From: Polluticaenibacter yanchengensis | GTDB lineage: Bacteria; Bacteroidota; Bacteroidia; Chitinophagales; Chitinophagaceae | Length of the DNA stretch: 62,677 nt | Direction of reading: 5' to 3' | Assembly: GCA_027854065.1 (NCBI GenBank) | Contig: JAQGEF010000023.1 | Span: 1 to 62,677 of the forward strand | In this document: positions 56,515 to 62,677 of the stretch, piece after piece | Layout: each line of letters starts with the position of its first letter | How positions within the stretch are numbered: the stretch's first letter is position 1 | Translations under genes and position numbers: made by a program | Notes under the pieces: generated by a model | Databases searched by the model: none | The model's input: only the letters and a program-made list of their open reading frames with translations | Told to the model about the DNA's origin: nothing

Positions 56515-57873
56515 ATGATTAAAAATATAATAAAGCTGGGTGTATTAACCACGGCAATGGGATTATTTTGCACCAATGCAATGGCCCAGAAAAGCAAATA
56601 TGTCGTATTGGTAAGCATTGACGGTTTCAGACCGGATTTTTATCTCAATGAAGAATACCCTACCCCCAATTTAAAAAACTTCAAAGCCAATGGCGTCTAT
56701 GCACAGGGTGTAAACGGTGTTTTTCCCACAGTCACCTATCCTTCCCATACCTCTATTGTCACCGGGGCTACACCAGCCGTTCATGGCATTCATTACAACA
56801 CTCCTTTCGAGCCAAATGGTGTCACAGGTTTGTGGAATAGCAAGTTCAGTTTAATTAAAGCAAAAACCATCTGGCAGGCAGCAAAAGAAGCCGGTTTAAA
56901 AACCGCTTCCGTTTCCTGGCCAGTATCCGAAGAAGCTTCTGTTATTGATTATAACATACCTGAATCATTCAGTTTAAAAGACGGCCTGGACAGGCGCAAA
57001 GCAACCAGCGAATTCGCCACTCCTAAAGGTTTTTTTGAAGAAGTCCAGGAACACGCTACCGGCAAAATGACCGCTATGGACCTGAATATTAATTATTTCA
57101 AAATGGATGAAAATATTGGTCGCATTGCAGCGTACATTATGCGTACCTATAAGCCCAATTTGCTAACGCTGCATTTACCTACTACAGACAAAGCACAGCA
57201 CAGCCAGGGCCGCAACGGCGATGATGTCAAATTAGCTTTAGCCACTGCAGACAGGGCCATTGGCGGCATTTTAGAAGCATTTAAACTGGCCGGCATCCAG
57301 GATAGCGCCACCATTATTGTTACAGGTGACCACGGCTTTGTAGATACGCATACCACCATGAGCCCTAACACATGGTTAGTTAAAGCAGGGTTATTACCGG
57401 CAAAGCTTTCTGCAGACAGCACCTGGAAAGCCATTTTCCAGGCAACCGGCGGTTCTGCATTCCTGAAAGTAAAAAACAAAAATGATAAAGCCACCATTCA
57501 GAAAGTATACGAGATTTTAAACAGTCAGCCGGAATACGTAAAAAAACAGTATAAAGTTTTAGATAGGGAAGCCCTTCAAAAAAGTGGTTGCGACCCGGAT
57601 GTTGTTTTAGCCTTATTACCGGTCCAGGGTATTTCTATGCGCGGCAATACTACCGGTCCTTTAATGTTTAAATCCGTAGGCGGCACTCATGGTTATTATC
57701 CCGATTTTAAAGAAATCCAAACAGGATTTCTCGCATTTGGTGCCGGCATTGGCAATACGGTTATACCGGAAATGAGCCTTACAGACGTTGCCCCGGTAAT
57801 AATGAAATTATTGAACGTCCCGTTTGAATCTGCCACAGGCGTTGCTATTCCTGGTGTTTTCTCAGATAAATAA
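56515..57873 (+). CDS. Secreted ENPP-type nucleotide pyrophosphatase/phosphodiesterase (alkaline phosphatase superfamily)
   Basis: The 452-residue protein has a signal peptide (ending NAMAQ) and the full alkaline-phosphatase-superfamily zinc site. This comprises SIDGFR (Asp36), the nucleophile region FPTVTYPSHTS with Thr72/Thr74, LPTTDKAQHSQG, VTGDHGF and the late GGTHGYYPD. The family hydrolyses phosphodiester or pyrophosphate bonds of nucleotides, nucleotide sugars or phospholipid head groups outside the cytoplasm. It is adjacent to the exported HD protein and downstream of SusC/SusD. Confidence 0.92.
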   Translation: MIKNIIKLGVLTTAMGLFCTNAMAQKSKYVVLVSIDGFRPDFYLNEEYPTPNLKNFKANGVYAQGVNGVFPTVTYPSHTSIVTGATPAVHGIHYNTPFEPNGVTGLWNSKFSLIKAKTIWQAAKEAGLKTASVSWPVSEEASVIDYNIPESFSLKDGLDRRKATSEFATPKGFFEEVQEHATGKMTAMDLNINYFKMDENIGRIAAYIMRTYKPNLLTLHLPTTDKAQHSQGRNGDDVKLALATADRAIGGILEAFKLAGIQDSATIIVTGDHGFVDTHTTMSPNTWLVKAGLLPAKLSADSTWKAIFQATGGSAFLKVKNKNDKATIQKVYEILNSQPEYVKKQYKVLDREALQKSGCDPDVVLALLPVQGISMRGNTTGPLMFKSVGGTHGYYPDFKEIQTGFLAFGAGIGNTVIPEMSLTDVAPVIMKLLNVPFESATGVAIPGVFSDK

Positions 57874-57882
57874 TTGCAAACT

Positions 57883-57906
57883 AGCCCACGATTTAAATCG
57901 TGGGCT
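57883..57906. repeat. REP-like perfect palindrome
   Basis: AGCCCACGATTT / AAATCGTGGGCT, 12-bp arms without loop, 9 bases after the ENPP stop codon. It may also serve as a terminator-like stem but lacks a T-tract. It resembles palindromes that accompany REP-associated transposases. Confidence 0.7.
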
Positions 57907-57970
57907 GTAAAGGAAATTATAATATTGAATGAGAAGCGTTTTAACGGTTTTATATTGTCTCAAAACGATT

Positions 57971-58014
57971 TTTCAATATCTACACCCATTCATTTGTGGG
58001 TGTAGATATTGAAA
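57971..58014. repeat. 18-bp-arm inverted repeat next to the transposase remnant
   Basis: TTTCAATATCTACACCCA and TGGGTGTAGATATTGAAA with an 8-nt loop. It lies 17 bases upstream of the IS200-like remnant, the position expected for a Y1-transposase hairpin end. Confidence 0.75.
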
Positions 58015-58030
58015 ACAAACATTGAATTAT

Positions 58031-58198
58031 AAAGGTTTTAAGATTATATTTAACCAAACTAAACCTTTATGGCTTTCTGTAAGCGAATCTGTAAAAGACA
58101 AAACATTCTTCTATATCCGGAATCAAAAAGCGCATCATACCAAAAAGAGTTTTCAGGAGGAATATGAGGATTTTATAAAAATATATGGCAATTTTTAG
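58031..58198 (+). pseudogene. Remnant of IS200/IS605-like Y1 transposase (RAYT), C-terminal part
   Basis: A frame without start codon encodes about 55 residues ending at TAG 58196-58198. It contains FYIRNQKAHHTKKSFQEEY, which is the conserved tail of Bacteroidota IS200-type transposases (YIxNQxxHH...FxEEY). The catalytic HUH and Tyr parts are missing, so it is dead. Together with the two palindromes at its left it is a decayed REP/transposase unit. Confidence 0.75.
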
Positions 58199-58265
58199 CC
58201 CCCATGTATTTTCATTTAATTTCATTTTTAGTTTAACCATTTAATATAACCTGGTTTTAAAAAAG

Positions 58266-58273
58266 TATTTTTG
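58266..58273 (+). promoter_or_regulatory. TATTTTTG box 6 bases before the YCF48-like gene
   Basis: Exact TAnnTTTG match; as at pyrD (16866-16873) the start codon follows after 6 bases, implying little or no leader if this box is used. Confidence 0.3.
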
Positions 58274-58279
58274 GTGCAT

Positions 58280-59296
58280 ATGAAAAAAATATTTGTGTTT
58301 TTATCAGTATTATCAAGCTTATTCTCTTTTTCACAAAAAGTACAGATACAAACAATTTTTAGCGATAGCATCAGTATTCGTGCTATTGAGATTTGGGATG
58401 ATAAAGTTTGGTATGCAGGTACTGATGCTAAGTTTGGATATATTGCTCTCAACGACACTACAGATAAAAAGCAACTGATACTTTCTGATAAAAAACTGCA
58501 GTTTCGTACGCTGGCCCAGAACAAGGATTATTTTTATACCATTAATATTGAAAGTCCGGCATACTTTTTCAGAATTGATAAAAAAACATTACAAAGTCAA
58601 ATTGTTTTTACGGATAATCATCCAAAAGCATTTTATGATGCATTAACATTTAATGATAGAAAAGGGGTCGCACTTGGTGATCCTTATGGAAACTGCATGA
58701 CAGTTTTAACAACCAATAATAATGGTGATACCTGGCAAAGTATCCCTTGCAACCCAATGCATGAAATTGGCAAAAATGAAGCAGCATTTGCAGCCAGCAA
58801 TACTAATATTTACCTGAATAATGATGTATTTTGGTATGTAACCGGTGGCATGTCCTCCAACATTTTTCATGCAACTGATGACTCAATAATCAAAAAGCGG
58901 CCTATTAAGTTCGTAAACGGTAGTGCGTCTTCCGGAATATACTCTTTGGATATGTGTCCTGAAAATAAATTTGCGATTGTTGTAGGCGGTGATTACACAA
59001 AGCAGTCCGACAACACCAACAATATTGCTACAAGTACAGATGGCGGTAAAACCTGGCAGGTACAAGCTTCCGGAAATAATGCAGGATATAGCACTTGCGT
59101 TAAAATCAGGCCCGGCACCAAAGGGAAAGAGATGATTGCTGTTGGCGATCAGCATATTTCTTTATCGACCGACTATGGAAGGAACTGGACAAAAATATCT
59201 GATGAGAAGAATCTCTTTGTATGCAAATGGGTGGACGGCAACACCATTGTATTTGCAGGAAAAAATCGCATTCTGAAAGTTCAAATTCAGCCTTAA
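58280..59296 (+). CDS. Secreted YCF48/BNR-like beta-propeller protein
   Basis: From the ATG at 58280 (MKKIFVFLSVLSSLFSFSQ) this is a 338-residue exported protein. Repeats with Asp-box-like motifs indicate a sialidase-like or YCF48 propeller: NNNGDTWQSI, STDGGKTWQVQ and STDYGRNWTKI. Such Bacteroidota proteins are often labelled oxidoreductase without evidence. The YCF48 family acts in photosystem assembly elsewhere, which cannot apply here. No active-site residues of sialidases are evident. Role unknown. Confidence 0.8.
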   Translation: MKKIFVFLSVLSSLFSFSQKVQIQTIFSDSISIRAIEIWDDKVWYAGTDAKFGYIALNDTTDKKQLILSDKKLQFRTLAQNKDYFYTINIESPAYFFRIDKKTLQSQIVFTDNHPKAFYDALTFNDRKGVALGDPYGNCMTVLTTNNNGDTWQSIPCNPMHEIGKNEAAFAASNTNIYLNNDVFWYVTGGMSSNIFHATDDSIIKKRPIKFVNGSASSGIYSLDMCPENKFAIVVGGDYTKQSDNTNNIATSTDGGKTWQVQASGNNAGYSTCVKIRPGTKGKEMIAVGDQHISLSTDYGRNWTKISDEKNLFVCKWVDGNTIVFAGKNRILKVQIQP

Positions 59297-59319
59297 AACT
59301 TCTTTAAATATACACCATT

Positions 59320-59847
59320 TTGAAAACCGCACTAACAATCATATTATACCTTATCGGATTTCTGACCTTCGGACAAAAAAACAAACTTGTCGACAATCGA
59401 AAAAACATAGTTAAGATTGAACCTGAAATATTGGACAGTTTATACGTTAAAGCTCTGAACAATCGGATTGACTTGCTTTTACAGAGTGGTTGGCATTATA
59501 TTGAAATGAATGAATATGGAAGCCGGATTAAAAATTTAAATGTGTCAGAAAGGTATAAATTCCTAACAAATGACGAATTGGTTGACTTATCAATAAAAGA
59601 GAATAAGACCATAAATGTTTTAAGGGTAGTTCATAACCAAATTTCAAAAGACACAATTGACATAAACTTTCGATATGTAGGAATTAAAAGAAAGCATAAA
59701 TTTCATTTTGCTAAAAGATCCAGTTTTAAGAATGAAGATATTGGAGACAAAAATGGCTACCAGTCTGACATTAGATTTGTTTTTGACAGTTCCACGAACA
59801 ATTGGAAAATAATACAAAACAGATTTGTAACAATTAATGATGAATAG
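59320..59847 (+). CDS. Small secreted protein of unknown function (TTG start)
   Basis: The 175-residue frame starts with TTG at 59320; an in-frame stop at 59305 excludes an upstream ATG. MKTALTIILYLIGFLTFGQ is a signal peptide. The mature part is basic, with a predicted beta-rich C-terminal half (IDINFRYVGIKRKHKFHF). Not recognised. It lies 23 bases after the YCF48-like gene and may be co-transcribed with it. Confidence 0.65.
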   Translation: MKTALTIILYLIGFLTFGQKNKLVDNRKNIVKIEPEILDSLYVKALNNRIDLLLQSGWHYIEMNEYGSRIKNLNVSERYKFLTNDELVDLSIKENKTINVLRVVHNQISKDTIDINFRYVGIKRKHKFHFAKRSSFKNEDIGDKNGYQSDIRFVFDSSTNNWKIIQNRFVTINDE

Positions 59848-59882
59848 AGAATCATTGCAGAAATCTTATAAAACTTTAAACT

Positions 59883-60593
59883 ATGAACAAACTCCAAACC
59901 TTAGCTCGAAAAATCATCAAGAGTACTTTTCACTTATCAGTTTGTGCAATCGAAAAATTTCACGATATTGATGTATATGATCAAAAATGCCGTAAGCTGG
60001 AAGAACTTCCCGAAGGCACACTTGGCAAAGACGTCGCAAAATGCTTAAAGAAAAATAACCTGCGGCTTGTTCCACACTATGAAAGTCATGATCTAAAGCA
60101 TGTTTTATTGGATTATAAAATGACACCTGTTGATGAGATAAGATTGCAGGCATTTATGATTGGAAATAGAAATTATACAATACCCAGTTTTGCTATTTTT
60201 ATCTTTGGCGCATTCCTCTTACCCGACTTATGGGCAACTTTTTATACAGACTTTAAAAACGGGCGAAAGGCTAAGCCAATAAAAAACTGGACAATTGAAG
60301 AGTTCGCATCTTGCCCAACTTCAACTTTAAGACAAATAGTATTCAATTACTCAACAAAACAAAAAACTGAAATTAATATGAAATCTCTTATAAAATTTGG
60401 TGCTTATACTGCAATTATTCTTGGAGCGTTTGGTATGATGTTTTGTTTGCCATTTTTATTTTCATCTAATTTGACAGATTTAGTTGGTGCAGGATTTGCG
60501 TTTATTGGTGGAGCAATTATTGCAAGTAGCGGTCTTTTAACTTTATCTAACATCACGAGCATAAGAAAACAAGTAAGAACATCTATCGTTTAG
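59883..60593 (+). CDS. COQ4-like protein with two C-terminal transmembrane helices
   Basis: The 236-residue protein carries the COQ4 signature HDxxH-x11-E exactly: His69, Asp70, His73 and Glu85 in ESHDLKHVLLDY..VDE. GTLGKDVAKCL lies before it and RKAKPIKNWTIEEF after it, as in COQ4. Residues about 172-195 and 200-222 are hydrophobic helices absent from eukaryotic COQ4. COQ4 takes part in ubiquinone biosynthesis in mitochondria, whereas Bacteroidota generally use menaquinone. A lipid- or quinone-binding role is possible but inferred. Confidence 0.8.
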   Translation: MNKLQTLARKIIKSTFHLSVCAIEKFHDIDVYDQKCRKLEELPEGTLGKDVAKCLKKNNLRLVPHYESHDLKHVLLDYKMTPVDEIRLQAFMIGNRNYTIPSFAIFIFGAFLLPDLWATFYTDFKNGRKAKPIKNWTIEEFASCPTSTLRQIVFNYSTKQKTEINMKSLIKFGAYTAIILGAFGMMFCLPFLFSSNLTDLVGAGFAFIGGAIIASSGLLTLSNITSIRKQVRTSIV

Positions 60594-60690
60594 TCCTAAA
60601 TCAACTACCCCGGTAAGTCATAGCAGCTATCTGCCTTTTATAGCGACAAATGAAAAATTTTCCAATCATTGTAGCTGTTAGTAATTATAT

Positions 60691-60720
60691 AAAAAACGCT
60701 CCGTTTTCAGGAGCGCTTTT
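60691..60720. terminator. Rho-independent terminator between convergent genes
   Basis: AAAACGCTCC / GGAGCGCTTTT stem with A- and T-runs, 27 bases beyond the OmpW stop codon on the minus strand. Confidence 0.8.
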
Positions 60721-60747
60721 ACTTTAGCTATATTATGAATACCTGTA

Positions 60748-61383
60748 TTAGAATTTTAAACCCACTCCTACACTGAATAACCATGGGTCAATTTTGGTAT
60801 TGGCATGTACAGTAGCACCACCGGCAACTGATGGAATAGTTGTTACTGTATTCTTGGTTTTTAACCATATTTTTTTGACATCTACATTCACAAACCACTT
60901 GTCATTCAGCATAAAGTCGGAACCTATTTGTGTGGCAAAACCGAACCTGTTTTTATAAGAAATATCCGCAATAGCCGGCCCATTTTTTTTGCCATAGAAA
61001 ATAGTATAATTGACACCGGCACCGGCGTATGGTTGTACTATTTTACCTGCAGGAACATGATATAAGAATGTCAATGTGGGTGGCAATAACCATACCTTAC
61101 CTAAATCCACATCACCTAATGCCGTTTTAGTGGCAGTAACTTTATGGCGGGTTGTTCCCAATATCAAATTTGCAGAAACTCTTTTGGTTATAAAATAAGT
61201 GAAATCCAACTCGGGTATCACAGTATTAGAAATATCTGCACTACCGCCAATGGTTGTAATTTTAGCACTCGCATCCGGTACAACACAAGTCGCTCTTAAT
61301 CTTGCACGCCACTCCCCTTTTTCCTGTCCATAACTTAATAAACCTACTGTAAGTAATAAAGCTGACGTTAAAAGCTTTTTCAT
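60748..61383 (-). CDS. OmpW-family outer membrane protein
   Basis: From the ATG at 61383 it has 211 residues with a signal peptide (ending LLSYGQ). The eight-stranded barrel pattern of OmpW is clear: WRARLRATCVVPD, PELDFTYFITKRVSANLILG, LLPPTLTFLYHV, QPYAGAGVNYTIFYG, GSDFMLNDKWFVNVDVKKIWL, and the terminal FSVGVGLKF with C-terminal Phe for BAM recognition. OmpW-like barrels are thought to pass small hydrophobic compounds. An ATG two codons upstream is equally possible. Confidence 0.92.
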   Translation of the reverse strand: MKKLLTSALLLTVGLLSYGQEKGEWRARLRATCVVPDASAKITTIGGSADISNTVIPELDFTYFITKRVSANLILGTTRHKVTATKTALGDVDLGKVWLLPPTLTFLYHVPAGKIVQPYAGAGVNYTIFYGKKNGPAIADISYKNRFGFATQIGSDFMLNDKWFVNVDVKKIWLKTKNTVTTIPSVAGGATVHANTKIDPWLFSVGVGLKF

Positions 61384-61545
61384 AATCATCCATTTTGTAA
61401 TTTAACAAATTTCAATACTCTTCATCATATAAAACCCTTTCATTGATTGGCGCCTTCAAGTCTTATTATGACTTATTTGATTGATGTGGTAAAATTAAAA
61501 CTGAACTGTTTTTTAAAGAATGATTAATATCATACGTAAATAGCT

Positions 61546-61668
61546 ATGATATCATTTTATACTGACTATGAATTTATTATTGCTAAATCAGGTGTAGATA
61601 TTACAAATGGAGCGGGTAAATTTAAAAGTAGAAAACCTACTTATTCCCGCTCTGTAATAACAGGATAA
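61546..61668 (+). CDS. Possible small ORF or gene fragment
   Basis: An ATG-initiated 40-residue frame (MISFYTDYEFIIAKSGVDIT at the start, ending SVITG). No recognisable motif; it lies in the 515-bp gap between OmpW and VF530 genes. It could be the N-terminus of a decayed gene whose tail is the fragment near 61740-61889. Confidence 0.22.
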   Translation: MISFYTDYEFIIAKSGVDITNGAGKFKSRKPTYSRSVITG

Positions 61669-61739
61669 TGATGATTGCACTTTCCCTGGATGATAATATA
61701 AAGCACTAAAAGGTTTATGAAAATATTTAAAGTCATAAA

Positions 61740-61889
61740 GGGTTATTCCTATCTAAATACACCAAAAAGCAATTTGGGGAAACGCTTCAAAAAGGCCTTT
61801 CGTTTGAAGCGTTTTTAGGCTTTGATTATGGATTAGACGACATAGAATGGCCTAACCATAATATTAGTCTCTATTTAAGCGAGCACTGA
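61740..61889 (+). pseudogene. Possible gene remnant
   Basis: An open stretch without start codon encodes KKQFGETLQKGLSFEAFLGF and a tail LDDIEWPNHNISLYLSEH before TGA at 61887-61889; codon use looks coding. An upstream fragment in another frame (MKIFKVIKGYSYLNTP) suggests a frameshift. Family not recognised. Confidence 0.3.
61780..61816. terminator. Hairpin with T-tract, terminator-like
   Basis: AAACGCTTCAAA (61780-61791) pairs with TTTGAAGCGTTT (61803-61814), followed by TT. It lies inside the possible remnant at 61740-61889, so either the remnant or the terminator reading is wrong, or the overlap is fortuitous. Confidence 0.4.
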
Positions 61890-61904
61890 TTTTATGGCCA
61901 CCAC

Positions 61905-62132
61905 TTACTTGTTTCTACATATGCGGTATATATACAAATTTTCAACCTTAGCACGTGCCCAGGGTGTTTTTCTCAAAAATGTTAATGAGGACTTCAATGA
62001 GGGATTTTCATTAAAACATTTTATGTTTATTTCCTTACCTAATCCTTCCCAACCCCCATAATATTTTACCAATTCTTCTATTATGGTATCAAGTCTTTTA
62101 CCATGAAGCGGATTGTTCTTTTGCTCACTCAT
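61905..62132 (-). CDS. VF530-family (DUF2132) small DNA-binding protein
   Basis: The 75-residue protein matches VF530 over its whole length: [47 protein letters not shown] and RAKVENLY. The family, named after a Vibrio fischeri protein, has a small helical fold and is described as DNA binding; the cellular role is not established. Confidence 0.9.
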   Translation of the reverse strand: MSEQKNNPLHGKRLDTIIEELVKYYGGWEGLGKEINIKCFNENPSLKSSLTFLRKTPWARAKVENLYIYRICRNK

Positions 62133-62290
62133 ATTGTAAAATTAAGTTCAATTTCTCTTTTGTACTTATGAAATTTAAGTTTTGCACACAGGTTTCTATT
62201 TATAGCTCAACGCGCTGCCAATAGCAATTTGGGTAAAGTAAACAAAAGAGTGTCACCTCCAAAAAAAACTTGTCACTTTTAAACAATCAA

Positions 62291-62480
62291 ATGAGCGATC
62301 AAAAAAAGTACACAATTAAGGTCTCAGATTCCTTCTAGCCAACGGATAAAAAATGTGATTATGAAGGTTTCCTTCCGCCGCTGGCTGATTCGGGAGATTG
62401 AAGAAGGGCGTATGACAACCGCCGATGCTGTATCAGAATTTAACTTTCACCCAATAAACGATATCAACGTGAATTTTGGG
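62291..62480 (+). pseudogene. Decayed IS3-type transposase orfA, 5' part
   Basis: ATG at 62291 opens MSDQKKYTIKVSDS and stops at a TAG. In another frame after about seven extra bases it continues QRIKNVIMKVSFRRWLIREIEEGRMTTADAVSEFNFHP (from about 62338), the HTH start of a common Bacteroidota IS3-type orfA. Similarity ends near 62452, where the sequence of the adjacent IS982-like element may begin. Both a frameshift and a truncation make it inactive. Confidence 0.6.
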
Positions 62481-62485
62481 CCCTG

Positions 62486-62677
62486 TTATTTAAAAATAGT
62501 AGGTAATCGATCTAAAAAAGTATAAGCACAAATCCCAGCAAAAGTGTTTAGTAAAGCATTGATTGGACTTCTATGTCGAGTATGTTCAATATTGCAAACT
62601 GTCTTAAGTATATCATTAATAGACTCAATCATGCCTCTTTTTTTGAGTAGTAATTTTTGATGGTAATTCATCAATTT
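62486..62677 (-). mobile_element. IS982-family transposase, C-terminal part, cut by the right window edge
   Basis: The frame is open to the window edge and encodes KLLLKKRGMIESINDILK, then IEHTRHRSPINALLN and a final hydrophobic stretch. This is the conserved C-terminus of IS982 transposases (KKRxxIESxND...IEHTRHRS). The apparent ATG at 62674 is internal; the gene starts beyond the window. Whether the element is complete cannot be judged. Confidence 0.85.

Overview
This window looks like a chromosomal segment of a Bacteroidota bacterium, most likely of the Chitinophagia/Chitinophagaceae type. The evidence is a SusC/SusD pair, secreted proteins with a C-terminal type IX secretion (T9SS) sorting domain, a fused murF-alr gene, a PorE-like OmpA protein, scarce Shine-Dalgarno sequences, several TAnnTTTG promoter -7 boxes, and low-to-middling G+C. 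The placement comes from gene content; there is no rRNA or other marker here.

Left part (1-13.5 kb): a minus-strand operon of 5-formyl-THF cyclo-ligase, lpxK and RNase R. A D-2-hydroxyacid dehydrogenase follows, whose 3' half and downstream terminator are duplicated in tandem as a perfect 773-bp repeat. Then comes a 1955-residue T9SS-exported modular protein. From 13.5 to 24.3 kb: a PorE-like OmpA/TPR/PD40 protein; a 1.4-kb repeat-filled gap; pyrD, yciH/SUI1 and a stand-alone C-terminal half of carB; a secreted esterase-GH5 fusion; free methionine-(R)-sulfoxide reductase; and two small envelope proteins. From 24.5 to 36.4 kb: murF-alr, a PfkB sugar kinase, DUF4269, DUF2461, a 2-oxoglutarate dioxygenase, a YHS lipoprotein, a sterol-desaturase-like protein, a UspA protein, a TlpA-like thioredoxin protein and an Lrp/AsnC regulator.

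From 36.5 to 41.3 kb, a cobalamin riboswitch with a visible terminator hairpin precedes metE, an SDR epimerase and a stand-alone MetE C-domain-like zinc methyltransferase. From 42 to 50.2 kb: hemW, a GT-B glycosyltransferase paired with an LpxH-like phosphatase, an Omp85 protein, a papain-like lipoprotein and ligA. From 51.3 to 57.9 kb, a SusC/SusD pair is followed by a secreted HD phosphohydrolase and an ENPP-type phosphodiesterase, which suggests uptake of a phosphodiester-containing nutrient rather than a plain glycan. From 58 kb to the end: a decayed IS200/RAYT transposase with palindromes, a YCF48-like secreted protein, a COQ4-like membrane protein, OmpW, a VF530 protein, a decayed IS3-type orfA and an IS982-type transposase cut by the window edge.

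The most unusual non-coding feature is a family of dispersed palindromic intergenic elements, seven copies in 62 kb, sharing sequence blocks and a potential multi-arm cruciform. Other non-coding features are a ~167-bp tandem array, degenerate repeats upstream of pyrD, and a possible small RNA or processed terminator near 31.2 kb. I saw no CRISPR array, tRNA, rRNA, prophage or replication origin.
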